Positions 47,301 through 59,561 of a stretch of DNA of 64,000 nucleotides are shown piece by piece (within the stretch, counting starts at the first letter, position 1; each line of letters begins with the position of its first letter). The DNA is from Antennarius striatus. Its lineage: Eukaryota; Chordata; Actinopteri; Lophiiformes; Antennariidae. The position numbers and the translations under genes were made by a program. The notes beneath the pieces are model-generated. The model was not told where the DNA came from. It worked only from the letters and a program-made list of their open reading frames with translations, and made no database searches. The DNA lies in assembly GCF_040054535.1 (NCBI RefSeq), contig NC_090789.1:3612697-3676696 (forward strand). The letters run 5' to 3'.

Positions 47301-50300
47301 GGTGGATTGAGATCTCCGGTATCTCTCAAGCAGTCCAGCAGAGCGACACACCAATCCATCTGAAACCCTTCATCTCTTCCTCCTCCTCAACTTTGTGCCT
47401 TTCTTCTCAGATCAAATCATGTGATGTGGTGGTTTGAGCCATGGAGTGCAACATTGTGGGCGGACCCAGCTGGGAGACAATCATTGTTTGGTCCGTGAAC
47501 TCTGCCTCCTTATCGTTTCCAGCTTTCAGGTCGGGAGCAGCAACTTATCAATGGAGGCTTTCTCTATGAGCAACAAGTGTTTGGCGTCTTCTTCCTTCCT
47601 CGTTGGTGTCCTGGCAGCAGGACGTAGTTGAAGACACCAATCACCAGATAGAACTTGGAACAATCAGGAGGACGCCCGAGTTTTGTACATGCTTCATTTT
47701 TGGCAGACATGACCGTATCAATTTCATCATGACAGACAAAGTAGTGTGATAACCAGCCAGTCAGATTGTTTAGCTCTGAAAGTTTGTGTTTGAAAGGTTT
47801 ACTTTAAAATGCACAAATATTAAGAAAACAGACAGATCACATTTAGTAGTAAATGACTTTCGACTTAGTGAGCAATTCATCCAACCGGATCATGAGTTTG
47901 AATCAATTTGTTCGAGAGGTTATTGGTAGTTTCCCAATTCTTCCTAGATTCAGGCCATGTTTTTAAAGACCTTGGCTTTTAAAGAGTAAAAACTTAGCTG
48001 TCACAGAAGACGTCTGCTTCAATATGGTTCTCTTTGCAATCTCATATGCATATGAAAGACTAGACCAGCGCAACTTACCCAGAAAGCCCCTACTGTGACT
48101 GAGGGGTGAGTCATAGAGCTTTTTTATGCTTGTGAAGTCTTTCATCAGCTGTGGTCTGCTTACTGGGACAAAGACTATACAGGGTGACCCGCACCAATGG
48201 GCTGGTACTGACTGATACAACATTATCACTCACATACTATCTCAAGTATGTGCTGTGACGAGGTTAGGCAGCTCTTCTGAGACATGAGGTACTTCAGCAA
48301 CAACACACACACACCTCTTTGTTTGGGGACCAACAATAGACCACAGTGAGGCTTAAGATGCTCAAACTTCTTGGGCATCCATCTCAGCAGTGCCCGTCTC
48401 CATGTCAGTGTGTTTAACCCACAGCGACCCAACATAGATCCCTTCGTAAGGGCGACATATCGCCCTTCAACAAGGAACGGTTCCTCTAGTGCTTTGTGGT
48501 GCTTTTCAATTCAGTATTCTGGTGTGTCAGATGGGGAAAGTGGGTCAAAACTTTGGAACAACTCTAGAACAGAGATAAAGCATTTGGAGAGGGGGACATC
48601 CTTGCATCCTGTGCGCACAATTACCCATGGGAATGATTTACTACATTGTATTTGTACATAAATTACAAGATTAAAGCATCCCTTAATGTTTTATAGTGAA
48701 GAGTCAGCATGCTTATTCAGTGGATTCTGGTATGCAACGGAAAACACAAATACATTTCTGTTAAAATGACTGCTCCAGGCACATCGATGCATCTTTCAAT
48801 TCCCTCACTAAGCAAAGAAAAACTTTTACAAAACTTCAGACGTCCCAATAAACATACAAAAAGCAGAAAGATAGATCACCCAACTTCGATCCTTGAGTTT
48901 CACATTTTACAACTTTTGCAAAAGCCTCGTTAGTCAATGTACATGAAGTAAATTCAGCACAGATCAACTCGCAAGACAACCAGTCCCACAATGGGACAGT
49001 CTGTTGGGACTTCTTGGACATCCAAAAACTTCTTACTTATTCTGCAAGAGAATAATTCCCCCTGCTTCTGCTCCCTTTTTGCATTTGAACCATTGCTCAA
49101 CAATTAAAACAATACCCTGCAGAGTACATGTTCATTACGGAACAGAGGGAGGGACATTCCAAGAAGGATTGAGGGTATGAATAGATGTGAATGGTGATAG
49201 ATTCATTTGTATGCCTACTGGCAGTCAGTCAAGACCCACTCCAGAGCTGGAATCAATGAGACAGAGATGTGGAGACGGAGCAACCGGGACTAGTTCCCAT
49301 TCGGGGTACGGTAGTGTTGTCTTTGAACAAACACACAAGCACGAACACACAAACGGAGCGAGCTCAATGAGGAGTCTCTCTTCCAGGCAGACCTTTTGTC
49401 TCGCAGTAATGTCTGGTATGCCAGGACACAGGCTTTACTCAATGACCTGATTTCTATGGGGCTACCGACGCACCGGCCTGTGTGTGAATCTGTGTGTTTG
49501 CCATCGTCTGCCTGCAAGCCCTTCCTTTGGATAAGACAGAGGACTTAGCTGGGCAGACAGTCAAAGATCCAGCCAATAAAAGGGCAGGAAACACACACAC
49601 ACAAACTGCCTTGCATGAAATAAACAGTAAGGCCTAAAATTCCCTTAGAGGGTAGACATAATTTGCTGAGGGAGTTTTCTTGCAGGGAATTTTCATTTCA
49701 GTTAGTGCAATAATCGCACCCCACAACGCCGTTATCGCAACAGATGATTGTTTTATGGGAAACTCATACCCATCCACTCATTTTGGACAAACCGTTCTGG
49801 CTCTGTAATCTTGATTCCTGCTGTGTAATAAATATAAGAACAAAAACGTAGAACTGCAAAACCCCGGAGTCCGCTTTAATCAAAAGAAATTCCTGAACCT
49901 GTCTCTTTACCTGGATCCACTCCAAAATTTACCACGTTTCTTCAAAACCAAACCAAATAAAAGGTACTTTAGTAGTCTTATAAAATGAAATGGTGAAAAA
50001 AGCCCCTTCTCACATTGTTAAAGAATTCAAGTCTTTGTATCTGGATCCATTTAAAAAATTAAAGGGTTCTTCCCAGCAACATGTGCAACCTCCCCGCAAA
50101 TGTTTCATGAAAATCCACTGAGTGGTTTTGTGTGTAATCGAGCTGAATGTCAGACGACCAAACAGACAAAACATGACCTCATAAATAGAAAACAGGAAGC
50201 GAGACTGTCTTTAGAAACAACAAAACAAACCTACCTTGTCTCTGAATGAAGATCCTCAGCAGCGGATGAGCCGTCGACACCGCCTTGCAGAAGTTGTCGT

Positions 50301-53300
50301 CGTTATTGATCGGCAGCAGGTCGCCGTGGATGTCAGCATAGCCGATCATCACCTCCATGTTGGCGATGCGGTGGATGTGCAGTATGAGCTTGTAAAACTC
50401 TTCAAATTTGCCCGGCTTGACTCTGTCCACGGAGAACCGGCGAAACTCGGCCCCATACTGGATAGAAAGAGACCAAAAAGAGAGGGATGGGTGAAAGGGA
50501 ATGGGGAAAGCAAACAGGAAGCGGAGAGTTGGATGTCCGACGCTGAGCTCTGCCATAGCTGGGGGGGGTCACGACCTTGTCTAAAATGTGCTGCCAAGTT
50601 AAACACGAAATAGATGAGTAGGAACGCTCTGTAAAACCGGTTTCTGCACAAACAACGTAATAAAATCAAAATTAAACATTTAGGACGTCTCAGATTTAAT
50701 TTATTTATATGCATTTTTGTGTTTGAAACCACAAACGTAGAACAATGTCACTTCTTTGTAGTAAAATGAGAATACATAATAAAACCTCTGTTATTTCTAT
50801 ATATCTTAAAGCCAGTGTCTCATCTCCGCCTCCCACCATCCATTAAGACACAAGCGCTCAATTGTGACACGGCTTTCCACGGTTGAGGTCACAAACGACC
50901 GACGATGGCACGGCTTAGGGTCACGGCGGGGTCATCATCGTACGACTCACACGCGAGAAACGGACTCGGGGAGGACGGATACATAAAAGCACAGCTTGAT
51001 GAACCACAACAGCAGACAATTAATGTAGCGCTGGCGTCTGAAACGCGGCGGTAATTTGTAGACGGAGGTACTTTTTGTTCGTGTAATCATCAGCTCACAG
51101 CGAAGGGAGGCCGACAGCAGAGAAGTAGAGCGGAGAAGATGATCAAGGAGCGGTGAGGGAGGGAGGGGAAAGAAATAAACTGCTGACAGCGGAGGAGAGG
51201 AGCACGGGGGATACATTAAGCAGCTCTGTAATTAGAAGATGACATATGAATTTCAGGAGGTGTGTTCGATCAGCAGGCGGGCGTGTGAGGAGGCGCACAT
51301 GTAAATTGGATTCCAACTATTAAACCTCCTCAGTCTGAAGTTGTGGAACAGGTTTGACAGTTTATGCATAAGGATCGCTTCACATCCAGGACTCTAAACC
51401 CCACGTAAATCCCGTGTGATTGACGCCGTAGGACCTCAACACCGTACATTTGACCTACAATTGTTAATCACGCGTCTGCAATCCGGCAAAGCTGCGTAAT
51501 TTCCGTCCGGATGTGAAGATTCATTGGAGAGGAAACCTCGTGATCAGACTGAACAATCTGTACTCATCATAACCGACGGCGGCTTCTCTGCAGCGAGCAA
51601 GTCTGAACACGGCAGAATAAACCACAGTCAGACCTAAGAATACACACCGCTACCAAACGTGACATCACCCGTCCTCCTCGGCCTATCGGGGCAAAGTGAT
51701 GTCAACAGGCCGCAACAAGTCTGAAGACATTAAACTCTGACACACTGGAGGGAATTGAAGATAACCGACTTGTTATGGAACAGAACTGGCTTTGACCTCG
51801 CAGTGAGACTGAGCAAGTCAGGAGGAGGAACTCGCTGCAGGGATCGCCAGATTATGTGCACACAAAAAGACCTCTGGTGGGACACACAGGATCCGCGGGA
51901 CTGATAGAATGTAGAAACTAACTTGACTTAATTTGAGCAAGAACAGACGATCTCTGATAAGAGCTCCAAGTGAGTGAAACCAGCTCTGGGAGGAGGCTCC
52001 AGGACAGGCCGCCAGACACCTCCAGCGTTATCCCTGATAAGCTTATCAATGGAAAACTCTCCACCGCTCCCCCCAACTCCCGAAATCCAAATGTCAAGCA
52101 GCGAAAACCAGGCATGGAACAGTCACCGACTTCCTGGACGTTAACTTTAACTGTTGCTCCACAAAGTCCTGTTGGGGTTTGAAGCATCTGGACGGACATC
52201 GAGGTTCGGTTTGTTGCGCGAGGCCACACAGAAACAAAAAGACGATATAATCCGTCTTTAAACGTCAAAAACAGCCTGACTTTCTACAATCAGTCCTGTG
52301 CCCTTGGATTTATCGCTTCTAGATAACTGATGCTGACTGTGTGTGAAGACGGCTTCACTGGAAATATTCACGCAGCGAGACTGAAGGTTTATTTCCAATC
52401 TGCCACCAACAAAACATCACATGATTCTACATTTAATCTCTCTCTAGGCGCCGTTTGTCAATGAAAACCCCTAAAAGCTTTTTATCTACACATTCAAATG
52501 CTCTTAACTGTCAGTCTGGTTTGATCAGCCGGTGGGGTCGGCTTACTTTTACACATTTGCTTGATAAGAGACTGGAGGAATGCATGCAAATGCTGCAGGT
52601 TGGGTTTAAAACGAAGGCGTGAAGGAACTCGTAGCGCCGAGGCTAAAACTGCTCTGACAAATCACGGGTTTGATGTTTTGACTTTGCCGTCGTGACAAAT
52701 CCCAGAAGAAGAATGTCGACAGCGGAGGATTCCGCTAGAGCCAATTACTCACACCGGTACCTGAGAGGAATGTGATCAGAAACCTAAGGTGAACATTTTG
52801 TCCTCTTAAAAGTAGAATTAAAGTGACGTAATACAACGTCTTATGACGGTGACTCAGCTGTGCAGCGATACGATGACCAAGCAAAACCTGCCAGGTATGC
52901 GAGACCCGCCCTCGGACAAACATCTGATTGTCGTCGAGCGACGACTCCCGTCCCCCGTGGAACAAACACAAAACCCCACCCTGACCCAAAACAATGTTCT
53001 TTGATGAGCATCCTGGAATAGATTCACCCCCCCTCCCCGTCCTTTTTATGTCCCACCCACCTTCAGTGATCTGTTTTCCCTCTCTAAGCGTTCCCAGGTC
53101 ATCCCACTTTAAACCAGATGGCCCAAGATACACGTTTAAGGATCTTTCAATAAACACAACCCTTTTTCAACACAAATGCACTTCACCCTGGGAGGGGGTC
53201 AGGTCTACCGTGGTGGTGCATCATTTTTCTTTTGGGACAAAAACTTTCGAAGCTTTTGAAGGTGGAATTCCGTCCCGTTCTCGCCTGATATATGACTTGA

Positions 53301-54855
53301 GGTACCTGGAGGTATTTGGAGAGTCACGACTGGACTCTTCATGTAGCGTTCAGCATCAACGGTGTCATCACAGGTCACCCACGCCATGGGCCCCAACACC
53401 ACACACCCCCAATTACAGCCAGAGATGCTGGCTCATGGTTATTATACTGGGAACGATCTACACGACCGTTTTCCTCAACGAATTCCAAAAACTCTTTCAA
53501 AGATTTTACGTTTTCTTGAGTCCATCTATTCCTTAACCTGTGACCTTTGACCAACCAGCTTCTCCACATGTGCAGTGTTCCAATAACGTGTTTAAAGACA
53601 TCCCAAAACTTTCCATGTCTTTTGCTGATGCCATCCCAACTTTTTATAGATGTGTTGCCGGAATAAAATCCCAAATCAACATGAATTTACAAAAACAAAA
53701 CAAAACAATGAAACTAAGGAGGTAAAACTTTAGACGTTGTGTTCTGATTCAACTGAATGTCAGGAGGTTTTAGGAAATGATCCCATCATGCTTTATGGAT
53801 GTTTTAAAGAGCGCGCAAGAAGAGAAAACAGAAGTGTTTTTTTGGAATATGGATTATACAAGCACCCTGAAATAGACGGTCCCTTTCCTTTTCCTTTCCA
53901 CCCACCATCAGTGGATCTGTTGTCCCTCTCACCACCCTGGAACTTCACTAGAAGACTAAAATCTTTCAGGGAAAGACCTCTAAGAAATACAAATCGCTCG
54001 TATCTAATGATTAGGAAGCTCATCCGTCACAAATGTGCACAATCACCCGTGTGTCCACTGGTGAACACCTACACAGGAATCCTCTCATGCAGGATTCAGA
54101 GAAAATGTTGATCACAAGAAAAACTTTACTATTCACTGTTAAGTTTGGGTCAGATCAGAACAAATCAACAACAATAAAGCTGTTCCAAATCACAATCTTA
54201 CAAACTTGTCGGTATTTGGTATATAACTAATTATCTCCATTATGTAAAGACCCCAGATTGGCGCACAACCGCTCATTTGCGTGCGTGGTATCTAATTTTA
54301 CGCATCTTCCAAACCTCTCCATAATAAAAAAAAAAATACACAAAATAAAAAAGAAAGGTTCAACTTTTTTTTGTTGTTTTTTTTGCGCAAAAAGTCGCAA
54401 AAGTGTTGCAAAAACAAAACATTCCGAGATGAAGATTAAAAAAAAAAAAAAAAACCTTCCTCAATAAAACAAATTCTTTTAAAGTGTGCTTGTTGAGAAA
54501 CATTTGTCAAACCAGTTCTCTCGGCTTCGAGCCGGGGCGAAGGAATCGCATCACATTCCGCGTGGCCGCAATTTAAAGGAGGCAAACGATTAACGCGCAA
54601 ATACGCGTTCACTGGTGGGTGCGAAATCCACGGACTGGAAAAGAGTGGAGTTTAATCCACGTCGTGGGTTTTGCAGATTTGGTCCAACCAGCTCCAGATC
54701 CGTTACGGGACGACCATGTGAACGCGTTATTTTCTCCTCTAACCCCGCATTTTTTCGGGTGCGTAAAAACACAAAACACTCACCTTGCTTTTAACTTCCA
54801 CGGCGCTACAATCCGCAGTGCGCAAAGGTTGCGACTTATTAAAACTACGATTCAT
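28508..54855 (-). CDS. pard6g: Partitioning-defective 6 gamma (PAR6), complete, 3 coding exons
   Basis: Coding exons are 54855-54784, 50457-50235 and 29586-28508, making 1,374 nt or 457 residues (human 376), in phase across introns of 4.3 and 20.6 kb. PAR6 is the scaffold linking atypical PKC, CDC42/RAC and PAR3 to set cell polarity. Residues 18-98 carry the PB1 domain that pairs with aPKC. The semi-[17 protein letters not shown] lies near 139-151 and the PDZ domain at about 158-250, with the binding loop PLGFYIRDG. The gamma assignment rests on MNRSFNKSQ at the start, [10 protein letters not shown] in PB1 and the C-terminal block [17 protein letters not shown]. Residues about 255-425 are a low-complexity Ser/Pro/His/Gln/Asn-rich linker, longer than in human. 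The end VITL is a potential PDZ ligand. It could be either of the two teleost gamma copies. Confidence 0.95.
32825..32858. repeat. (CA)n microsatellite
   Basis: CA dinucleotide array with one interrupting T, in pard6g intron 2. Confidence 0.9.
33524..33549. repeat. (GT)n microsatellite
   Basis: GT dinucleotide array of about 13 units in pard6g intron 2. Confidence 0.9.
36630..37165. repeat. Cluster of four CA/GT microsatellites in opposite orientations
   Basis: Four long arrays lie within 540 bp: (AC)n at 36,630-36,674, (AC)n at 36,824-36,871, (GT)n at 36,959-37,011 and (GT)n at 37,119-37,165. The two AC arrays and two GT arrays are inverted relative to each other on the same strand. The unique spacers show no coding signal. 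Confidence 0.92.
39582..39624. repeat. (AC)n microsatellite
   Basis: AC array of about 21 units with one early G interruption, in pard6g intron 2. Confidence 0.9.
41326..41366. repeat. (TG)n microsatellite
   Basis: TG array of about 20 uninterrupted units in pard6g intron 2. Confidence 0.9.
41801..42211. mobile_element. Non-autonomous hAT-like element in pard6g intron 2
   Basis: The left end reads CAGGGGTGTCAAACTC, a common vertebrate hAT terminus, followed by GAGGGCCACATTAGC. The right end has GGGCCACATTTGGCCCCCGG and then AGAGTTTGTCAC, an eroded inverted copy of the left end. The flanking 8-mers gtttattc and cgttattc match at most positions, consistent with an 8-bp target duplication. No transposase is present. 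Confidence 0.75.
50235..50457 (-). CDS. pard6g: pard6g exon 2: PB1 domain
   Basis: This exon encodes 74 residues from [20 protein letters not shown] to [11 protein letters not shown] plus the first base of a glutamate codon. The acidic PB1 (OPCA-like) segment [17 protein letters not shown] is intact. It is flanked by a TCTATCCAG acceptor and a GTAGGT donor. Confidence 0.95.
50458..54783 (-). other. pard6g: pard6g intron 1 (4.3 kb)
   Basis: The intron separates the start-codon exon from the PB1 exon. No gene was recognised in it. Its upstream half carries a degraded transposon-like repeat around 53,340-53,700 and poly-A runs at 54,327-54,340 and 54,440-54,455. Confidence 0.6.
53340..53700. 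mobile_element. Degraded DNA-transposon-like repeat in pard6g intron 1
   Basis: The plus strand reads GTTCAGCATCAACGGTGTCA near 53,350, CAGAGATGCTGGCTCATGG near 53,420 and GTGTTGCCGGAATAAAATCC near 53,650. These phrases, in this order, recall a very abundant fish DNA-transposon family whose copies end with a GTGTTGCAGGCATCAAAT-like sequence. The copy is diverged and its ends and family are not resolved. Confidence 0.45.
54784..54855 (-). CDS. pard6g: pard6g exon 1: start codon exon
   Basis: This exon encodes the 24 residues [12 protein letters not shown] and [12 protein letters not shown], ending at AAG/GTGAGT in phase 0. Compared with human PARD6G ([24 protein letters not shown]) it is collinear. 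Directly upstream in the 5' UTR are two long poly-T tracts on the minus strand. Confidence 0.92.
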
Positions 54856-55100
54856 TTTTCTTGGTTCCACAGGAGGGGGGAAAAAAAAAAAAAAAAGTTT
54901 GCCCGCAAAAAAAAAAAAAAAAAAAAAAAAGGGGGCTCCGGGTTTCTGGTGTGAAATCCTCCTGCGGGGTCGCGGTTCTTCTGGATGGGTTCAGCTCCTG
55001 GAGTTTCCCCTCAACGCTCCGCCGAACATCAGGAGACCTTACGTGACGAAGAGACGCTCTCTGCTCGCCGCGTTGACTTGGGAGTGAGTTAAGTTTTGAA
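54856..55100 (-). promoter_or_regulatory. pard6g: pard6g 5' UTR and promoter-proximal DNA
   Basis: The sequence upstream of the start codon is locally CpG-rich (for example 54,960-54,985 and 55,045-55,080). Two homopolymer tracts of about 16 and 24 A on the plus strand (T on the mRNA strand) lie between 54,883 and 54,930, only some 30-75 bp upstream of the start codon. The transcription start is not resolved. Confidence 0.4.
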
Positions 55101-57059
55101 ATGACATCAGCCTGCCTAAAAAAAAAAATGAGATCCTATGACGCGTTTAAGTGTCACTCGTAATTTCTAACACTCCCGGGGACGTCGAATCGCAGCGACC
55201 TCGTTGCTTGGAAAAATAAACCATAAGTCTAGTGCGATTTAAGTCGCTTATCTGACAGTAAATACTCTTTATAAGTAGCTTAAATAATTCATCAGTTGTT
55301 AAACTTTCTGCCTCTTATCATGGAAACCTCTTGATGAATGTGGAGCAGAATATTCCTATAGTATTCTATAATTTATTAATAGCAACCAATAATACAAATG
55401 ACGTACGTTTTAGTTGTACCCACGAGCTCGTTTTTTATTGTGTATGACGTATCTCTACAGAGGCTCACATTTCCGAAAGGCCTTGAATGCAGCACCATGC
55501 TTCCTCGGTCCTCCTGTGCGCCAGAGGCGCATTTCTGAACACAGAGGTCTGTTTACCGACTGTTTTTTTTTTAAAAATTATTATTATCTAGGTGTTGCAA
55601 AGTGGAAGTAAGAAAAACACGAATCCCCACTTAATAAATATTTATTTTTAATCAAAACATGCATATAACAAGCAACCACCTGATACTGTGCAGTTTCTGA
55701 GCGTAATGCTCATCAAAACATCCTGTGTTAATTAAATATTACAGGTTTGAGAGAGACACCACATAAAGTCATGAAATATTATCAATATCTCCATGTCGGG
55801 TTCAGTTTCCTTCAACATGAATCAGACAGCTGGACTCTTTGCTATTCAAATCATGAAAAAAAAAAAAAAATCAAAATGAGCAGAACGTTTTAGTTCTTTT
55901 AATACTCTTAACACTGTTTATCTGCAGCATGTATATCAAACATGTATTTATTTATGTAGAGCAGGACAGCGTTGACCAGCTTTTATCTTTTTATTAGCTG
56001 AGGTTTGAAATGCAACAGGTACACCAGCCTATGGCTGTTTATCATGCTTTTGCATGATAAACCCCCCCCCCCCCCCCCCCCCAAAAAAAAGAAAAAGCAA
56101 ACGCCCTTTGCCCTGAGGCCCCTTGGTATCAGCACCACCCCTGCAGCAGCTACCTTTGACTGTACCCAACACCCACAGTGTAGGAAGCGTTAGCAGAAAG
56201 CCACTGAACATCCTTGTCAGATGTCCTGCTTTACAACATTCCTGGCCTCCTGAAGCCGCCCGTGAACAACAGCTGCAGCTCCCAAAGCCTCTCAGTAGCA
56301 GAAACTTGTTTACTCACCGCAAGAATGTAGTGACCCCTTACAAACCCAACACCTTTCATCCTATTAGAACTGACCATACAGCAGTGTTTCCTGTCTGGTA
56401 TTTATTTAGCGCTAATGCTCAAGTGGTTCTAGCTTTTATTTTTGTTTGTTTTTTAAAGCAAGACTAGCTCTTTCTTTCTAAAGCAGGATTACACTTCACC
56501 TGTAGTGATTTGAGATGACAAATACATTTGATAAAGCTATGTTTAGCAATCAATAACACGGGTCACACTGAATGAAAGCAGCCATCAGGAATGATTTCTG
56601 TGGATCTCAACGGATGTTTGATTTTGTTCTTTAACAAACTGATAAAAACATCTCTTTCACGCAGAAATCTCCAGTTTGATAACATTCAGAACAGAAACGG
56701 TTCATACTTCTGACCTGATAAATCACACAAGCCTTTTTTTTAAAAACCCAAAACAAAGCAAAAACCCTGAGAACAAAAAGACAGGAAACAACACACATAT
56801 GAGTGAATGCATTTTTAACCTGTACATATATGAGTTCATTCCAGGATGATGAGTAAAGGAACGAGAACCTTTGTAAAGTTCATGCAGCCTTTCTGCACCT
56901 TTCTGGTGGTAGTACCAGATTTGACCGGCAGAGGGAAGCACAAACCAATTTAAAACACATTTTATTAGAGGAATTATATTTTACATCCAGAAACAGAAAC
57001 TTGAATAAGCGCTGACGCGGCAATTACAAACGTATGATTCAGGTGTAAACACATTTGAG

Positions 57060-57060
57060 A

Positions 57061-57108
<48 letters not shown>
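57060..57108. repeat. (TTA)n trinucleotide microsatellite
   Basis: Uninterrupted ATT/TTA array of about 16 units. Confidence 0.92.
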
Positions 57109-57864
57109 ATCATTGTAACTTGTAAAAAATTTAAATCTCAATTCTCCCTGTGTGTTTTTTCATTTCTTGGAGACAGATGGATTTGAGTATAGTAAAGAAG
57201 ACTGGTGATGAATGTAAGAAGAGACAGATTGAGGCTAGATCTACTACCTGAAGAGAAAGGAGGAGACTTCTGAAAGTCATGCAAATGAAGAAAAAAAATG
57301 TTTTTTTCAACTTATACATCTGAATTGTGCGTCCTTCTGCAGCTCAGTAACATCTGAATTAGCACTGATTCAGCCTGTGAACGAGTGAAATAACTCGTTT
57401 TTACTGACAGATGTGCATCTGTGACGTACAAGAAGAACAAATAGAAAAAAAACTAAGGTTGAGATGGATCGATGAGGAAAAAAAAAAGATAGTGGATTAA
57501 GATGAAGAATGAATGATTGTACAAAAGGAGTGAAGCTGCAGCTCTGTCTCCATTCATCAGATGTTTTCCATGGCTTTCAGTCATCTTCTCCTGAATGCAG
57601 TGTGTCGCTTTCATCTGCGCTTTATATGCATGAATTCAGGTGGTCCTCTGGTGGGAATGTGAGAGGAGATTACAGCGAGATGAAAAGATACTTGCAGTAA
57701 TCCATCCTCTGTGTAAAGACAGAGGAACATGCGGAGCTGGTTATATGAGGGTATTTAGAAGGCAGCGGTGCCAGGCTATAGACACAGCCCGGCAGAAAGG
57801 CCCCTGATTCAACCCTCTGCTCAGTTCTGCTCCACTCGCTCTCTGATTAAAGAAAGAGGAGGGT

Positions 57865-57901
<37 letters not shown>

Positions 57902-57913
57902 CACACACACACA
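57865..57913. repeat. (CA)n microsatellite
   Basis: CA array of about 24 units with a single G interruption. Confidence 0.9.
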
Positions 57914-58931
57914 CTCACATACACAAAACCGTACGACCTCAGCATTCACGTCACACTGAGCAGACGCTGTGGTTGTGTTTTAATATAAACGGAACTGCTG
58001 CCTTTCCTCCGGATCACACTGAGTCACCCTGGGACTCCCCGGCACGCAAAATGAAATACAGGTGGAAATGGAAAACTGATGTCTCTTTGACATTTACCTG
58101 GGAGTCCTATTGTAAAAATACAGGAACAAAATAAATTCCAATTTCATGTTCCGCTGACTGATTAATTTTAAAAGCTGTGATACGTTTCTTTGATTAGATT
58201 CAGACTAAAACCATAAATCTTCCTGTCATTTTCTTTTTCTATTCTGCTCATATCTGTCATGGTTCTCCTATTAGATCCCTATTTCCTGTTTTATTTTGAA
58301 AGTCCACCTCTCTGCATCTCTTCCTTCACACCTCCTTCCAGTCTTTGGTTTTCCTCCTAAATTCATTGACCTGTTGGTTCTCATCTCAGTTTGTTCTTCT
58401 TCTATTTCTCTTCTCTTCCTGTCACACATTTATATCCTGATAATCATTTCCTGCTCCTCGTGTCTCTCTTTTCTTCTTCTTAATCCCACTTTCCTTCCAG
58501 TGGGATTATCATAATTAAACTCACCTGTGTCTCATTTTCATCTCCATTTATGGTCTTTCCTTCTCTCATCAGCTGACTTTCTCCTGTGTCTCGTGTGTTC
58601 AAGCTTTTCTTTATGTTTCCAGTGTTTTTTTTATTCCCAGTTAAACCTACTTGATTCTAACCAGTTGTATGTCTCTAGCAGTCGTGCTTTCAGTCAGGAT
58701 TTAGATTTTTTTTTCATGCATTTAAACTTTAAAACCACCTAAAACAAATGTGAACCATACACCAGGCGGTGACCGACCCGTGGCCACCTGAGGGTGCCAT
58801 CAGCTCGCGTGACGACTCCACAAAAACACGTGATCCAGCAAATAAACAGAGCTGTGAAATCTCTGCTTTCGCTCCTTCTCCATATCTCTTTCTCAAACAC
58901 ACACTTTCTCAGACACAAACAATGCAACCTC

Positions 58932-58932
58932 T

Positions 58933-58958
<26 letters not shown>
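58932..58958. repeat. (CA)n microsatellite
   Basis: CA array of about 13 units. Confidence 0.9.
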
Positions 58959-58963
<5 letters not shown>

Positions 58964-59102
58964 CGCGGCCTGCTCAGTTTCAGTGGAAGCTGCTTCACGC
59001 TGAGTGATTTGTGGATTCTTTTGATGTGTAAAGCGCTGAAGGTCTGCAGCCCCGTCTGGCCTTCGTCATAGTTTGTGAAGTCAGCAAAGCTGGACCGAAT
59101 GA

Positions 59103-59105
59103 GTG

Positions 59106-59144
<39 letters not shown>
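59103..59144. repeat. (GT)n microsatellite
   Basis: GT array of about 20 units with one TT interruption. Confidence 0.9.
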
Positions 59145-59145
<1 letters not shown>

Positions 59146-59375
59146 GGTGCGTGTACACCGGTGGCGCTCCAGGAGCGATCCGTACTGATATTCGGAAGCA
59201 TGATCGTGCATTTCTGCAGCTGTGTGAAGCTGAAATCTAACGATGAGCAAGCAGTTTCACTTATAATAACTGCTAATTTGGTCTCCTAGGAAACCGGTTT
59301 GATCCAAAAGACGGCATAAATATAGAACAGCCCTCCCTGATTCAGCAATAATAGACACCCCCCCTCCCTCCCCCA

Positions 59376-59529
59376 TCAGCCTCTAAAACACTTGTCCTCC
59401 TTCTCGTCTTGTGGAGCCTCCTGGTTCATTTCTTCTCCCTCCAGAATGAAAACATCAACCATCTGGTCCAGGGGTGAAAGGTCAAATCTCAGGCTGGTAA
59501 TGAGGACGGCGTCGCTAGGGGGATACAGG

Positions 59530-59561
<32 letters not shown>

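Larger units (their letters stand above)
29587..50234 (-). other. pard6g: pard6g intron 2 (20.6 kb) with microsatellites and one hAT-like element
   Basis: I recognised no additional gene in this intron. It contains many CA/GT arrays (listed separately), poly-C runs (for example 38,889-38,910 and 39,210-39,227) and a hAT-like element at 41,801-42,211. The stretch 46,700-49,500 has a different texture and may be an old retroelement, but no frame or boundary is convincing. Conserved enhancers are likely in an intron this long but cannot be seen without comparison. Confidence 0.6.
55101..59375. other. Intergenic DNA upstream of pard6g; no gene recognised
   Basis: Mostly AT-rich unique sequence. 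It contains a poly-C run at 56,063-56,082, a (TTA)n array at 57,060-57,108 and CA/GT arrays at 57,865-57,913, 58,932-58,958 and 59,103-59,144. Part of the right end may be the 3' UTR of the unidentified gene whose coding exons begin at 59,376. Confidence 0.45.

Noticed and set aside
46700-49500. Possible old retroelement in pard6g intron 2
   Set aside because: Base texture differs from the flanks, but no motif, terminal repeat or long frame supports a call.
52994-53536. A 180-codon plus-strand frame
   Set aside because: It overlaps the degraded transposon-like repeat and shows no protein-family resemblance.
28508-54855. Assignment of the PAR6 gene as pard6b or pard6a
   Set aside because: The PB1 phrase [10 protein letters not shown] and the terminal DPRHSLALP block match PARD6G, not the other two.
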